From NCBI GenBank assembly GCA_041984585.1, contig JBHIXX010000053.1:1-13051 (forward strand): 13,051 bases of DNA, in the 5' to 3' direction. The position numbers and the translations under genes were made by a program. Under the pieces are notes generated by a model, which ran no database searches, was not told the origin of the DNA, and saw only the letters and a program-made list of their open reading frames with translations. Below are positions 1 through 5,792 of this stretch, in pieces. Within the stretch, counting starts at the first letter, position 1. Every line of letters begins with the position of its first letter. The DNA is from Pseudolysinimonas_A sp041984585. Its GTDB lineage: Bacteria; Actinomycetota; Actinomycetes; Actinomycetales; Microbacteriaceae.

Positions 1-386
1 TGCGCGGCGCGGATGATGTCGAGCACCGTGCAGGAGCGGCCGCCCGCGGCGCCGTGGGCGGGGGCGTCGAACGCGACGACCCGCATGCCGGAGTGGGCGA
101 GCCGGGCGGCGAGCGGCGCGAACTGGGCCGCGCGACCCTGCCATCCGTGCACGAGCAGCACGACGCGGTCACCGCTCCCCCACTCGTAGCGCACGACATC
201 GGCCGGGGCTCCGGGCACGACGACGGTGTCGCGCCGCGCCTGGCCCATGATCTCGGCGGCGCCGGGGTGCAGCCGCATCCGGGGTCCGACGTGCAGGAAC
301 GCGGATGCCGCGGCCCGGGCGCCGAGGCCGGGGTGCAGTCGGTGGGTGGCGCGGAGGGTGCTGCCGATCATCGACTCGACGTTCAT
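1..386 (-). CDS. alpha/beta-fold hydrolase, C-terminal part missing
   Basis: The gene runs off the left edge, so only the first 128 residues are present. The protein begins MNVESMIGS. Residues about 67-84 read YEWGSGDRVVLLVHGWQG, the first core beta-strand and the HG oxyanion-hole turn of alpha/beta hydrolases. It is followed by a strand and loop MRVVAFDAPAHG typical of the same fold. The GxSxG nucleophile elbow and the Asp/His of the triad would lie beyond the edge, so catalysis cannot be confirmed and the substrate is unknown. The ATG at 386 has a weak GGAG-type SD, and a TACATT -10 candidate (430-425) gives a leader of about 30 bases. It diverges from the tetR gene at 482 across an inverted repeat, so repression by that regulator is likely (inference). 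The fold is fairly sure; the specific function is open. Confidence 0.8.
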   Translation of the reverse strand, partial: MNVESMIGSTLRATHRLHPGLGARAAASAFLHVGPRMRLHPGAAEIMGQARRDTVVVPGAPADVVRYEWGSGDRVVLLVHGWQGRAAQFAPLAARLAHSGMRVVAFDAPAHGAAGGRSCTVLDIIRAA

Positions 387-424
387 CCGAGGGCTCCGTT
401 CCGGCGGTCCGTCCGGGCCCGCGC

Positions 425-475
425 AATGTATTCGTACGTTCGTTCGTGTTGTTGCGCACGATCGTACGGTAATCT
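425..475. promoter_or_regulatory. divergent promoters with probable TetR operator
   Basis: An inverted repeat sits in the 95-bp divergent gap: left arm CGTACGTTCGT (433-443), right arm ACGATCGTACG (458-468), 10 of 11 positions matching, 14-bp spacer. The right arm directly abuts a TAATCT -10 element (470-475) that would start tetR transcription at or next to its ATG (482). The left arm lies just upstream of a TACATT -10 (430-425, minus strand) for the hydrolase. TetR-family repressors usually bind palindromes in such gaps, so this arrangement could shut both promoters. Binding itself is inferred. Confidence 0.6.
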
Positions 476-481
476 CTCCGC

Positions 482-1126
482 ATGACGCAAGCCACCGAGC
501 TCGACGGCCGACGCGTGCGCGGCGACGCCACCCGCCGCACCGTGCTCGAGACCGCGGTCGACCTCGCCTCGGCGCAGGGGCTCGACGGACTCTCGATCGG
601 GCGCCTCGCCGACGCCGCGGGGCAGAGCAAGAGCGGCGTCGCCTCGCTGTTCGGCGCGAAGGAGCGCCTGCAGCTCGCCACCGTCGCCGCGGCGCGCGAG
701 CGGTTCGTCCGCCGCGTCGTCGCCCCGGCGCGGGCCGCTCACCCGCGCGGCCTCGCGCGCGTGAGCGCCCTCGTCGCCGCCTGGATCGACTACTCGCGCT
801 CGCGGGTGTTCGCCGGCGGCTGCTTCTTCGCGGCGACCTCCGCCGAGTTCGACTCCAAGCCGGGCGCGGTGCGCGACGCCGTGGTCGCCGCGCTCGACGA
901 GTGGGACGCCTACCTGACCCGCTCCCTCGCGGCGGCGGTCGACGCGGGCGACCTGCGCGGCGACCCGGCGCGGCTCACCTTCGAGATCACCGCGCTGCTC
1001 GACGCCGCCAACGCCCGCTCGCTGCGCACCGGCACCTCGGAGCCCTACGCGGTCGCGGCTGCATCGGTGCGCGACCGGCTGGTCGGCGCCGGCGCCCCGC
1101 CGGAGTCGGTCGCCGCGATCGCCTGA
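482..1126 (+). CDS. TetR/AcrR family transcriptional regulator
   Basis: A 214-residue protein, the usual length for the family. The N-terminal HTH spans about residues 15-62 (TRRTVLETAVDLASAQGLDG, then IGRLADAAGQSKSGVASLFG), matching the TetR pattern in which the recognition helix is followed by SLFGxKE. The C-terminal ligand/dimer domain contains GGCFFAATSAEFDSKPGAVR (residues 112-131), a pattern seen in a TetR subgroup common in actinobacteria. The ligand is unknown. The ATG at 482 is preceded by no SD but by a -10 six bases upstream, consistent with a leaderless mRNA. It is divergent from a hydrolase gene, the most likely target besides itself. Its stop codon lies inside a 17-bp tandem duplication. 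The family call is firm; its role is inferred from position. Confidence 0.9.
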   Translation: MTQATELDGRRVRGDATRRTVLETAVDLASAQGLDGLSIGRLADAAGQSKSGVASLFGAKERLQLATVAAARERFVRRVVAPARAAHPRGLARVSALVAAWIDYSRSRVFAGGCFFAATSAEFDSKPGAVRDAVVAALDEWDAYLTRSLAAAVDAGDLRGDPARLTFEITALLDAANARSLRTGTSEPYAVAAASVRDRLVGAGAPPESVAAIA

Positions 1127-1147
1127 CCCGCGCGATCGTCCGACCCG
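1114..1147 (+). repeat. 17-bp tandem duplication spanning the tetR stop codon
   Basis: Copy one (1114-1130) contains the TGA stop of the tetR gene (1124-1126). Copy two (1131-1147) follows without a gap. The copies match at 15 of 17 positions (CGCGATCG then GACCCG are shared exactly). The period is not a multiple of three, so the second copy is out of frame. Confidence 0.75.
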
Positions 1148-1148
1148 A

Positions 1149-1172
1149 CTCAGCCCTTCGGCTCAGCCCTTC
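1149..1172 (-). repeat. 13-bp period repeat spanning the glycosyltransferase stop codon
   Basis: CTCAGCCCTTC occurs at 1149-1159 and again at 1162-1172, an exact 11-bp match with a 13-bp period. The second occurrence contains the glycosyltransferase stop (1163-1165, minus strand). With the tetR repeat it fills nearly the whole 36-bp gap between the two convergent genes. I see no hairpin terminator there. Confidence 0.65.
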
Positions 1173-2443
1173 TTCGCGCGGGCGCCCTTCGCGGGCCGCT
1201 TCACCGCAACCGGACCGGTGTCGGCATCCGGATCGGGGTCGACGACGCTCTCGCCGCGGTACATCCGCTCGAACAGGTCGACGGTCGCCTCGAGGCTGTG
1301 CCGCGACACGATCTTCTGCGACGCCCGCTTCATCCGCTCGTACTCGGCCGGATCGGCGGTGAGCACCGACTCGAGCTGCGCGGCGAACGTGTCGACGTCG
1401 CCCGGTTCGAACAGGTGGCCGTTCTCGCCCTCGTGCACGAGGTGCGGCAGCGCCATCGCGTTGGCGGCGACCACCGGCAGCGCGGTCGCCATCGCCTCCA
1501 TCGCCGCGATGCACTGCAGTTCGGCGCGGGAGGGCATCGCGAACACCGAGCCGCGGGTCAGGATCCCCTGCAGCTCCTCGTCGCTCACCTTGCCGTGGAA
1601 GATCACCCGATCGTCGACCCGCAGGCTGCGCGACAGCCGCTCGAGCCGGTCGCGGTCCTCGCCGATGCCGACGATGTCGACCTTCACATCGAGCTCCGCG
1701 GGCAGCTTCTCGGTCGCCCGGATCAGCTCGTCGACGTGCTTCTCCTCGTCGAGCCGGCCGACGAACACGATGCGGTTCTCGGTGCGCGGGGAGAAGTCGG
1801 GCGCGTACCGGGACGCGTCGATGCCGTTCGAGATGGCGTGCACCCCGCGGATGCCGGTCATCTTCTCGAAGTAGTCGGAGCTGCGCCGGGTCGGCGTGGT
1901 GATCTCGTCGGCGTAGCCGAACACCCGGGCCGCGGACCGCCACTGGATCTTCACCAGCTGCTTGACGATGAACCAGGGCAGGATCTCGACGTGCTGCGCG
2001 ATGTTCTCGGGCATCGTGTGGTTGGTGCCGATGATGCGCACGCCGCTCGCCTTCGCCGGCTCGACCAGCCCGCCGCCGACGACCATGTGCGACTGGAAGT
2101 GCACGACGTCGGGCTTCACCGCCGCGATCGTCTTGCGGCCGTTCGCCTTCGCCCGCCACGGGAGCGCGAACCGCACCCACGGATGCGGCAGCCACCGCCA
2201 CGAATACCAGCGGTGCGCCGTGATCTCGATGCCGTCGTACCGCTCGCGGTGCACGCCCGCGCGCACACCGGTCGGTGCCGGCGCCACGACGTGCACGTCA
2301 TGCCCGCGCTTCGTGAGCTGCACGGCCAGGCGTTGGGCGAACGAGGCCGACCCGTTGATGTCGGGAGCGAACGTGTCGCAGCCGAGCAGGATCCGCAGCG
2401 GTGCGGCGTCGGCCCCGGGGGCCGGGGTGGAGCTTCCGGGCAC
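1163..2443 (-). CDS. GT4-family glycosyltransferase (GT-B fold)
   Basis: A 426-residue protein using the GTG at 2443, the first start in frame ahead of the conserved core. The N-terminal domain begins about residue 17, LRILLGCDTFAPDINGSASF, the acceptor-side Rossmann strand and glycine loop of GT4 enzymes. TNHTMPEN (140-147) resembles the HT.PE acceptor motif of lipid-glycosylating members. The donor domain starts near 224 with RIVFVGRLDEEKHVDEL. SRAELQCIAAMEAMATALPVV (305-325) contains the E-x7-E nucleotide-sugar motif (E308, E316). The tail is lysine-rich (KRPAKGARAKKG) and there is no signal peptide, fitting a cytoplasmic, membrane-associated enzyme. Sugar and acceptor cannot be read from the sequence; mannosylation or glucosylation of a lipid is one possibility. 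A longer open frame continues upstream to 4030 but lacks coding character. Confidence 0.9.
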   Translation of the reverse strand: MPGSSTPAPGADAAPLRILLGCDTFAPDINGSASFAQRLAVQLTKRGHDVHVVAPAPTGVRAGVHRERYDGIEITAHRWYSWRWLPHPWVRFALPWRAKANGRKTIAAVKPDVVHFQSHMVVGGGLVEPAKASGVRIIGTNHTMPENIAQHVEILPWFIVKQLVKIQWRSAARVFGYADEITTPTRRSSDYFEKMTGIRGVHAISNGIDASRYAPDFSPRTENRIVFVGRLDEEKHVDELIRATEKLPAELDVKVDIVGIGEDRDRLERLSRSLRVDDRVIFHGKVSDEELQGILTRGSVFAMPSRAELQCIAAMEAMATALPVVAANAMALPHLVHEGENGHLFEPGDVDTFAAQLESVLTADPAEYERMKRASQKIVSRHSLEATVDLFERMYRGESVVDPDPDADTGPVAVKRPAKGARAKKG

Positions 2444-2466
2444 GCGAGCATCCTGGGGGTCGGGCG

Positions 2467-2484
2467 GGTGGAGTCTCCACCGTA
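2467..2484 (-). promoter_or_regulatory. glycosyltransferase promoter candidate with a perfect palindrome
   Basis: TACGGT on the minus strand (2484-2479) fits a TAnnnT -10 and would place the start of transcription near 2472, giving a leader of about 29 bases to the GTG at 2443. A perfect palindrome GGTGGAG-T-CTCCACC (2467-2481) covers the -10 and the predicted start site. It could be an operator or a 5'-leader hairpin. No convincing -35 is visible. Confidence 0.35.
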
Positions 2485-2496
2485 CCCCGCCCGCGG

Positions 2497-3480
2497 TCAG
2501 GAACCGGGATGCGGCTGGCTCGCCGCGCCGCTCGAGGGCGCGGTGAGCCGATGGGTCTGCGGATGGTGCCGCTCGAGCTGGAAGACACCGAACACGGCAA
2601 GCGCGGCGGCCGGGATCCAGATCAGCACAGCCCACCACGGGGCGTCCGACGCCTCGCCGAGCACCGTGATGCCGATGGTCACCGCGATGAGCGGGTCGAC
2701 GACGGTGAGTCCGGCGACCACCAGGTCGGGCGAGCCGACCGAGTAGGCGGTCTGCACGAAGTACCCGCCGAGTGCGGTCGCCGCGATGAGCGCCACCACG
2801 CAGGCCACGGTGAGCCACTCGCCGCCGCTCGAGACCCCGGCGATGAGGTTGCCCACCCGGTTGATGACCACCTTGGCGAGCGTGGCGACGAAGCCGTAGA
2901 GCACCCCCGCGGAGAGGATGTAGAACAGGGCGCCGGCCCGCTTGCGCAGCAGCACGAACCCGCCGGCCAGCACCACCAGCACCCCGCCGAGCAGGCTGAG
3001 GATGATGATGAGCTGCGTGTCGGCGACCGGGTGCTCGGTGGCGACGAGCGCGGCGATGGTGACGAACACGGCGACGCCGATCACGCAGAAGGCGATCGAC
3101 CGCCGCGCGGCGCCGTTGAGGTGCACCTTCGCGACCCGCGTGTTGACGATCGTGGTGATGACGAGCGCGACGACGCCGAGCGGCTGCACGACGATGAGCG
3201 GGGCGAACCCGAGGCTGGTGAGCTGGAACACGATCGCCAGTCCGAGCAGCAGCGTGCCGAGCACCCACCACGGGCTGCCGAGCAGCCGCAGCAGTTGTCG
3301 CAGGCTGAGGCCGGCCTTCTCGCCGTTGCCGTGCTTGTCCTCGACCAGTTCGACGCCGCGGTGCTGGGCCTGCGCGCCGAGCGCCAGGAACACGGCGCCG
3401 ACGAGGGCGATGGCGATGCCGAGGACGGGGATGCCGCCGATGACGCTGGCGGCGTCGAGGTCCTGCAGTTCGGGCGGCAC
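2497..3480 (-). CDS. NIPA-like DMT-superfamily membrane transporter
   Basis: A 327-residue, strongly hydrophobic protein with about nine predicted membrane helices (first about residues 13-36, last about 282-300). The stretch FAPLIVVQPLGVVALVITTI (92-111) resembles the NIPA magnesium-transporter branch of the drug/metabolite transporter superfamily, where a PLG/VxPL turn is conserved. VVDPLIAVTIGITVLGEASD (260-279) resembles the second EamA-type repeat, ending in the acidic GE motif. The substrate is not determinable; magnesium is only suggested by the family. The C-terminal tail (RHHPQTHR) is likely cytoplasmic. The GTG at 3480 has no SD but a TAGGGT -10 six bases upstream. The glycosyltransferase follows 53 bp downstream on the same strand and has its own promoter candidate. 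Confidence 0.82.
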   Translation of the reverse strand: MPPELQDLDAASVIGGIPVLGIAIALVGAVFLALGAQAQHRGVELVEDKHGNGEKAGLSLRQLLRLLGSPWWVLGTLLLGLAIVFQLTSLGFAPLIVVQPLGVVALVITTIVNTRVAKVHLNGAARRSIAFCVIGVAVFVTIAALVATEHPVADTQLIIILSLLGGVLVVLAGGFVLLRKRAGALFYILSAGVLYGFVATLAKVVINRVGNLIAGVSSGGEWLTVACVVALIAATALGGYFVQTAYSVGSPDLVVAGLTVVDPLIAVTIGITVLGEASDAPWWAVLIWIPAAALAVFGVFQLERHHPQTHRLTAPSSGAASQPHPGS

Positions 3481-3486
3481 CCGTCG

Positions 3487-3492
3487 ACCCTA
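3487..3492 (-). promoter_or_regulatory. -10 element of the NIPA-like gene (leaderless)
   Basis: TAGGGT on the minus strand ends six bases before the GTG at 3480, so transcription would begin at the start codon. No recognisable -35. A GGTCGACC palindrome (3500-3507) lies just upstream. Confidence 0.5.
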
Positions 3493-3599
3493 TCGGGGCG
3501 GTCGACCGCCCCGGCAGGGGGCGCGCCCCCGGATCTGCGCCGTGTCGTCGGGCCGGTGGGCGCCCGTCGCCGGGGGCGGGAGGCATCCGGTCGCGCCGG

Positions 3600-3605
3600 T
3601 ATTCT
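3600..3605 (+). promoter_or_regulatory. -10 element of def (leaderless)
   Basis: TATTCT ends six bases before the def ATG at 3612, and there is no SD, consistent with leaderless transcription. It shares the 131-bp divergent gap with the NIPA-like gene promoter. Confidence 0.55.
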
Positions 3606-3611
3606 GAGCGG

Positions 3612-4184
3612 ATGCCGGTCCGCCCCATCGTGATCACGGGCGAACCCGTTCTGCACTCCCCCGCCGCCCCGGTCGAGCGCGTCGACGACGAGCTGCGCGC
3701 GCTGGTGGCCGACATGGTCGAGACCATGCACGCTGCGCCCGGCGTGGGGCTCGCCGCGCCGCAGGTGGGCGTGCCGCTGCGGGTGTTCGTGTGGGGCTGG
3801 ACCGACGACGACGGTCTCGACCAGTCGGGTGTGGCGATCAACCCCGAGCTGTGGATCTCGCCGCCGGTCCCCACGGCGATCGACGAACTCGACGACGACG
3901 AGGCGGAGGGCTGCCTGTCGCTGCCGGGCCTGCGCTTCCCGCTGCGCCGCGCGTCCGACGCGCTGCTGCGCGCCACCGACCTCGACGGCGCCGCGTTCGA
4001 GGTGCGGGCATCCGGATGGCTGGCGCGCATCTTCCAGCACGAGTTCGACCACCTCGTCGGCGTGCTCTACGCCGACCGGCTCGCGCACCCGCACGACAAG
4101 GGCGTGGTGAAGGCGGTGCGCAAGAAGTCGTGGGGTTCACCCGGCCAGTCGTGGATGCCGGGGGTCGAGCACCCCGAGGGCTGA
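3612..4184 (+). CDS. def: peptide deformylase
   Basis: A 190-residue cytoplasmic metalloenzyme that removes the N-formyl group from nascent proteins. All three family motifs are present: GVGLAAPQ (residues 44-51), EGCLSLPG (99-106, metal ligand Cys101) and QHEFDH (142-147, ligands His143 and His147, catalytic Glu144). An acidic, looped insertion DELDDDEAEG precedes motif 2, and there is a C-terminal extension after LYADRL, both common in actinobacterial enzymes. The start ATG is fixed by the leaderless-type -10 at 3600 and by the family's N-terminus (RPIVITGEPVLH). It is a single-gene transcription unit closed by the hairpin at 4191-4227. It is not next to fmt here. Confidence 0.97.
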   Translation: MPVRPIVITGEPVLHSPAAPVERVDDELRALVADMVETMHAAPGVGLAAPQVGVPLRVFVWGWTDDDGLDQSGVAINPELWISPPVPTAIDELDDDEAEGCLSLPGLRFPLRRASDALLRATDLDGAAFEVRASGWLARIFQHEFDHLVGVLYADRLAHPHDKGVVKAVRKKSWGSPGQSWMPGVEHPEG

Positions 4185-4190
4185 GCCCGG

Positions 4191-4227
4191 GCGCCGCGCC
4201 CACCCCGTGCGGGAGCGGGCGCGGCGC
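4191..4227. terminator. shared hairpin terminator between def and the SHOCT gene
   Basis: A perfect 11-bp stem, GCGCCGCGCCC (4191-4201) pairing with GGGCGCGGCGC (4217-4227), encloses a 15-base loop. It starts 7 bases after the def stop and ends 9 bases before the SHOCT stop of the convergent gene. There is no T tract, as is usual for high-GC actinobacterial terminators. It could act in both directions. Confidence 0.75.
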
Positions 4228-4235
4228 GCGGGCGG

Positions 4236-4529
4236 TCAGCCGGCGGTCGGCGAGTTGGCGCGCAACACCTCGAGGCGCGCGCGGTACTCCTTCTCGTCGA
4301 TGTCGCCGTTCGCGAACCGGTCGGCGAGCGTCGACTCCGCCGACCGCGCCGCCGGGACGCCGGACCAGGCGCCGGAGCCCCACGGTCCCCTGCGGTGCCG
4401 GCGGCCGGTGATCGCGAGCACGATGCCGACGATGAGGAAGACGAGCAGGGCGATGCCGAGGAACCACAGCACCGGGTGGCCGAAGCCCCACGGGTGGAAC
4501 GGTGCGGCGAGTGCGAGTGCGGTGTGCAC
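4236..4529 (-). CDS. small membrane protein with C-terminal SHOCT domain
   Basis: A 97-residue protein. A short N-terminus with His/Pro/Trp (FHPWGFGHP) precedes one transmembrane helix, about residues 19-41 (PVLWFLGIALLVFLIVGIV). A basic stop-transfer GRRHRR follows, then a linker and a C-terminal SHOCT module, about 66-91 (STLADRFANGDIDEKEYRAR), the short helix pair ending in LxxLR. SHOCT modules are thought to mediate oligomerisation; the molecular role is unknown. The GTG at 4529 is fixed by a strong SD. A near copy of the palindrome in front of the histidine-kinase gene lies about 124 bp upstream, suggesting control by that two-component system. Such small membrane proteins often accompany envelope-stress sensors (inference). 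Confidence 0.85.
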   Translation of the reverse strand: MHTALALAAPFHPWGFGHPVLWFLGIALLVFLIVGIVLAITGRRHRRGPWGSGAWSGVPAARSAESTLADRFANGDIDEKEYRARLEVLRANSPTAG

Positions 4530-4537
4530 GGGATCTT

Positions 4538-4543
4538 CTCCTT
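4538..4543 (-). promoter_or_regulatory. strong ribosome binding site of the SHOCT gene
   Basis: AAGGAG on the minus strand lies 8 bases before the GTG at 4529. It decides that start and contrasts with the SD-less leaderless starts of many neighbours. Confidence 0.75.
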
Positions 4544-4644
4544 CGTGCCGCCCGGTGGGCGGCGGGTCGGACGCCGGGCGGCGTCACTGATCCCAGGTTC
4601 GCGAGCCGACGCCGGGCGCACATCGTCCGCGCGGCGCGATCCGA

Positions 4645-4662
4645 CTACTCCCGCCGGAGTGC
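4645..4662. promoter_or_regulatory. operator-like element, near copy of the kinase-promoter palindrome
   Basis: ACTACTCCCGCCGGAGT (4644-4660) matches ACTACTCCCGCGGGAGT (7843-7859) at 16 of 17 positions. Here the dyad is imperfect (ACTCC...GGAGT core). The centre is about 124 bp before the SHOCT start codon and about 136 bp before the thioredoxin start. It is probably a response-regulator site. No clear -10 for the SHOCT gene was found between it and the SD. Confidence 0.55.
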
Positions 4663-4710
4663 CGGATGCCGCCCGCGGCATCCCCCGGATGGCCCGCCGC
4701 CCGCCCCGCG

Positions 4711-4730
4711 GCGTCACACGGCGTCACACC
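4711..4730 (+). repeat. two tandem GCGTCACAC units upstream of the thioredoxin promoter
   Basis: GCGTCACACG (4711-4720) is followed directly by GCGTCACACC (4721-4730). GCGTCAC also occurs at 4581-4587. The 10-bp period puts both units on one DNA face, 60-79 bp before the predicted transcription start at 4790. An activator site is possible; nothing identifies the protein. Confidence 0.45.
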
Positions 4731-4777
4731 CGGCTTCATACTCCGACACACTCGCCCGCAGCCCGGTCGGGCTCGCC

Positions 4778-4783
4778 TACTGT
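4778..4783 (+). promoter_or_regulatory. -10 element of the thioredoxin gene (leaderless)
   Basis: TACTGT ends six bases before the ATG at 4790, and no SD is present. This supports ATG 4790 over the far upstream in-frame start at 4502. Confidence 0.55.
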
Positions 4784-4789
4784 CCCCCT

Positions 4790-5236
4790 ATGGACATCGT
4801 GAGTGCACTCGGCGCCACCCTCGGGGTGGTGCTGGTCGCGACCCTCGCCGGCCTCGGCTGGCGGGTCGCGACGGGGCGGGCTCGCGGCGCCGACGCGCCC
4901 GGACTCGCCACGATCGCGGAACGGCTCGGGGGCGCGCTCGGCGCGCAGGCCACCCTGTTGCAGTTCTCGACCGAGCTGTGCACCCCGTGTCGGGCGACCC
5001 GCCGGATGCTGACCCGCCTCGCGACCGAGCACGACGGCGTGCGCCACGTCGAGGTCGACCTCGACGCGCACCCCGACCTCGCCCGCGAGTTCGGCATCCT
5101 GCAGACCCCGACCACGTTCGTGCTCGACGGCGACGGTCGCAGCGTCGCCCGCATCGGCGGGGCGCCGCGGATGCCGGCGCTGCTCGCCGTGCTCGCGCCG
5201 CTCGCGGAGGTGCGCGATGACCGCGTCGCCGCCTGA
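4790..5236 (+). CDS. membrane-anchored thioredoxin-fold protein
   Basis: A 148-residue protein. One N-terminal hydrophobic helix (about residues 4-26, ALGATLGVVLVATLAGLGW) anchors the protein. The thioredoxin fold follows from about residue 50. The active site is TELCTPCRA with Cys64 and Cys67, and ILQTPTTFVLDGDG (103-116) holds the cis-proline loop (Pro107). The dithiol should reduce or exchange disulfides; whether the domain faces the cytoplasm or outside is not certain from the sequence. The open frame extends back to 4502, but the -10 at 4778 and the helix right at the N-terminus fix the start at 4790. It overlaps the next gene (DUF4395) by 20 bases, and its 3' end carries that gene's GGAGG site. 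The two probably form a translationally coupled redox unit. Confidence 0.88.
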   Translation: MDIVSALGATLGVVLVATLAGLGWRVATGRARGADAPGLATIAERLGGALGAQATLLQFSTELCTPCRATRRMLTRLATEHDGVRHVEVDLDAHPDLAREFGILQTPTTFVLDGDGRSVARIGGAPRMPALLAVLAPLAEVRDDRVAA

Positions 5237-5792
5237 GACGGTCGCGAACCGGATCGCCCCAACCGGCCCGCCCGCGGCCGGAACGCGCACGACCGGAACG
5301 CGCGCGACCGAGGGCATCGACCCGCGCGGCCCGCGGTTCGGCGCGGGGATCACGGCGGCCCTCCTCCTGGTGGTCGTGTTCCTCGCGCTGGTCGGGCTCG
5401 ACGTCGCCGCGCTCGCGCTGCTCGGCGCGCTCGTCGCGCTGTTCGCCTGGGGCGCTCTCGCCGGCATCCGTCGCCACCCGTGGGGGCTGCTCTTCCGGGC
5501 GCTCGTGCGGCCCCGGCTCGGTCCGCCCGCCGACCTCGAGGACCCGGCCCCGCCGACCTTCGCGCAGGCCGTCGGCCTGGCGGTCTCGGCCGTCGGGCTC
5601 GTGCTCGGGCTGCTGGGCGTGCCGTTCGCCGTTCCGATCGCGGCGGCCGCCGCGTTCACCGCCGCGTTCCTCAACGCCGCGTTCGACTACTGCCTCGGCT
5701 GCCAGATCTACCTGCTGCTGGTGCGCGGGCGCGTCATCCGCCCCTCGCGGGGTCAGTCGGCGCGGCCGGGCTCGACGAGGCCCGTCTCGTAG
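5217..5792 (+). CDS. DUF4395 membrane protein with CxxC
   Basis: A 191-residue protein. A polar N-terminal tail with two 5-residue repeats (GTRTT, GTRAT) leads to IDPRGPRFGAGI (about 34-45), then hydrophobic segments at about 44-63, 65-84, 117-133 and 136-156. The family signature FDYCLGCQIYLLL (156-168) carries Cys159 and Cys162 at the end of the last helix. DUF4395 proteins often lie beside thioredoxin-like genes, as here, and may act as a membrane redox partner; no activity is established by sequence. The ATG at 5217 has GGAGG six bases upstream (5206-5210), inside the previous gene. The 3' end overlaps the response-regulator gene on the other strand by 40 bp, so the last 12-13 residues (after RGQ) may be poorly constrained. 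Confidence 0.88.
   Translation: MTASPPETVANRIAPTGPPAAGTRTTGTRATEGIDPRGPRFGAGITAALLLVVVFLALVGLDVAALALLGALVALFAWGALAGIRRHPWGLLFRALVRPRLGPPADLEDPAPPTFAQAVGLAVSAVGLVLGLLGVPFAVPIAAAAAFTAAFLNAAFDYCLGCQIYLLLVRGRVIRPSRGQSARPGSTRPVS
5278..5307 (+). repeat. 15-bp in-frame tandem repeat inside DUF4395
   Basis: Two units (5278-5292 and 5293-5307) differ at one base and encode the GTRTT/GTRAT part of the polar N-terminal tail, ahead of the first membrane helix. It is probably a slippage expansion in unconstrained sequence. Confidence 0.6.

Noticed and set aside
2449..2451. ATG at 2451 as start of the glycosyltransferase
   Set aside because: Out of frame with the GT4 core; the GTG at 2443 is in frame.
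2401..3633. 410-residue plus-strand open frame opposite the NIPA-like gene
   Set aside because: Acidic, Asp/Glu/His-rich antisense shadow of a hydrophobic protein; no start signal.
2444..4030. Upstream extension of the glycosyltransferase frame to a 955-residue ORF
   Set aside because: It runs antisense to def and out of frame through the NIPA-like gene, and is Arg/Ala/Pro-rich without family motifs. The GT4 core starts just after 2443.
3081..4094. 337-residue minus-strand open frame across def
   Set aside because: Shadow of def and of the NIPA-like gene. Composition is typical of a wrong frame in high-GC DNA.
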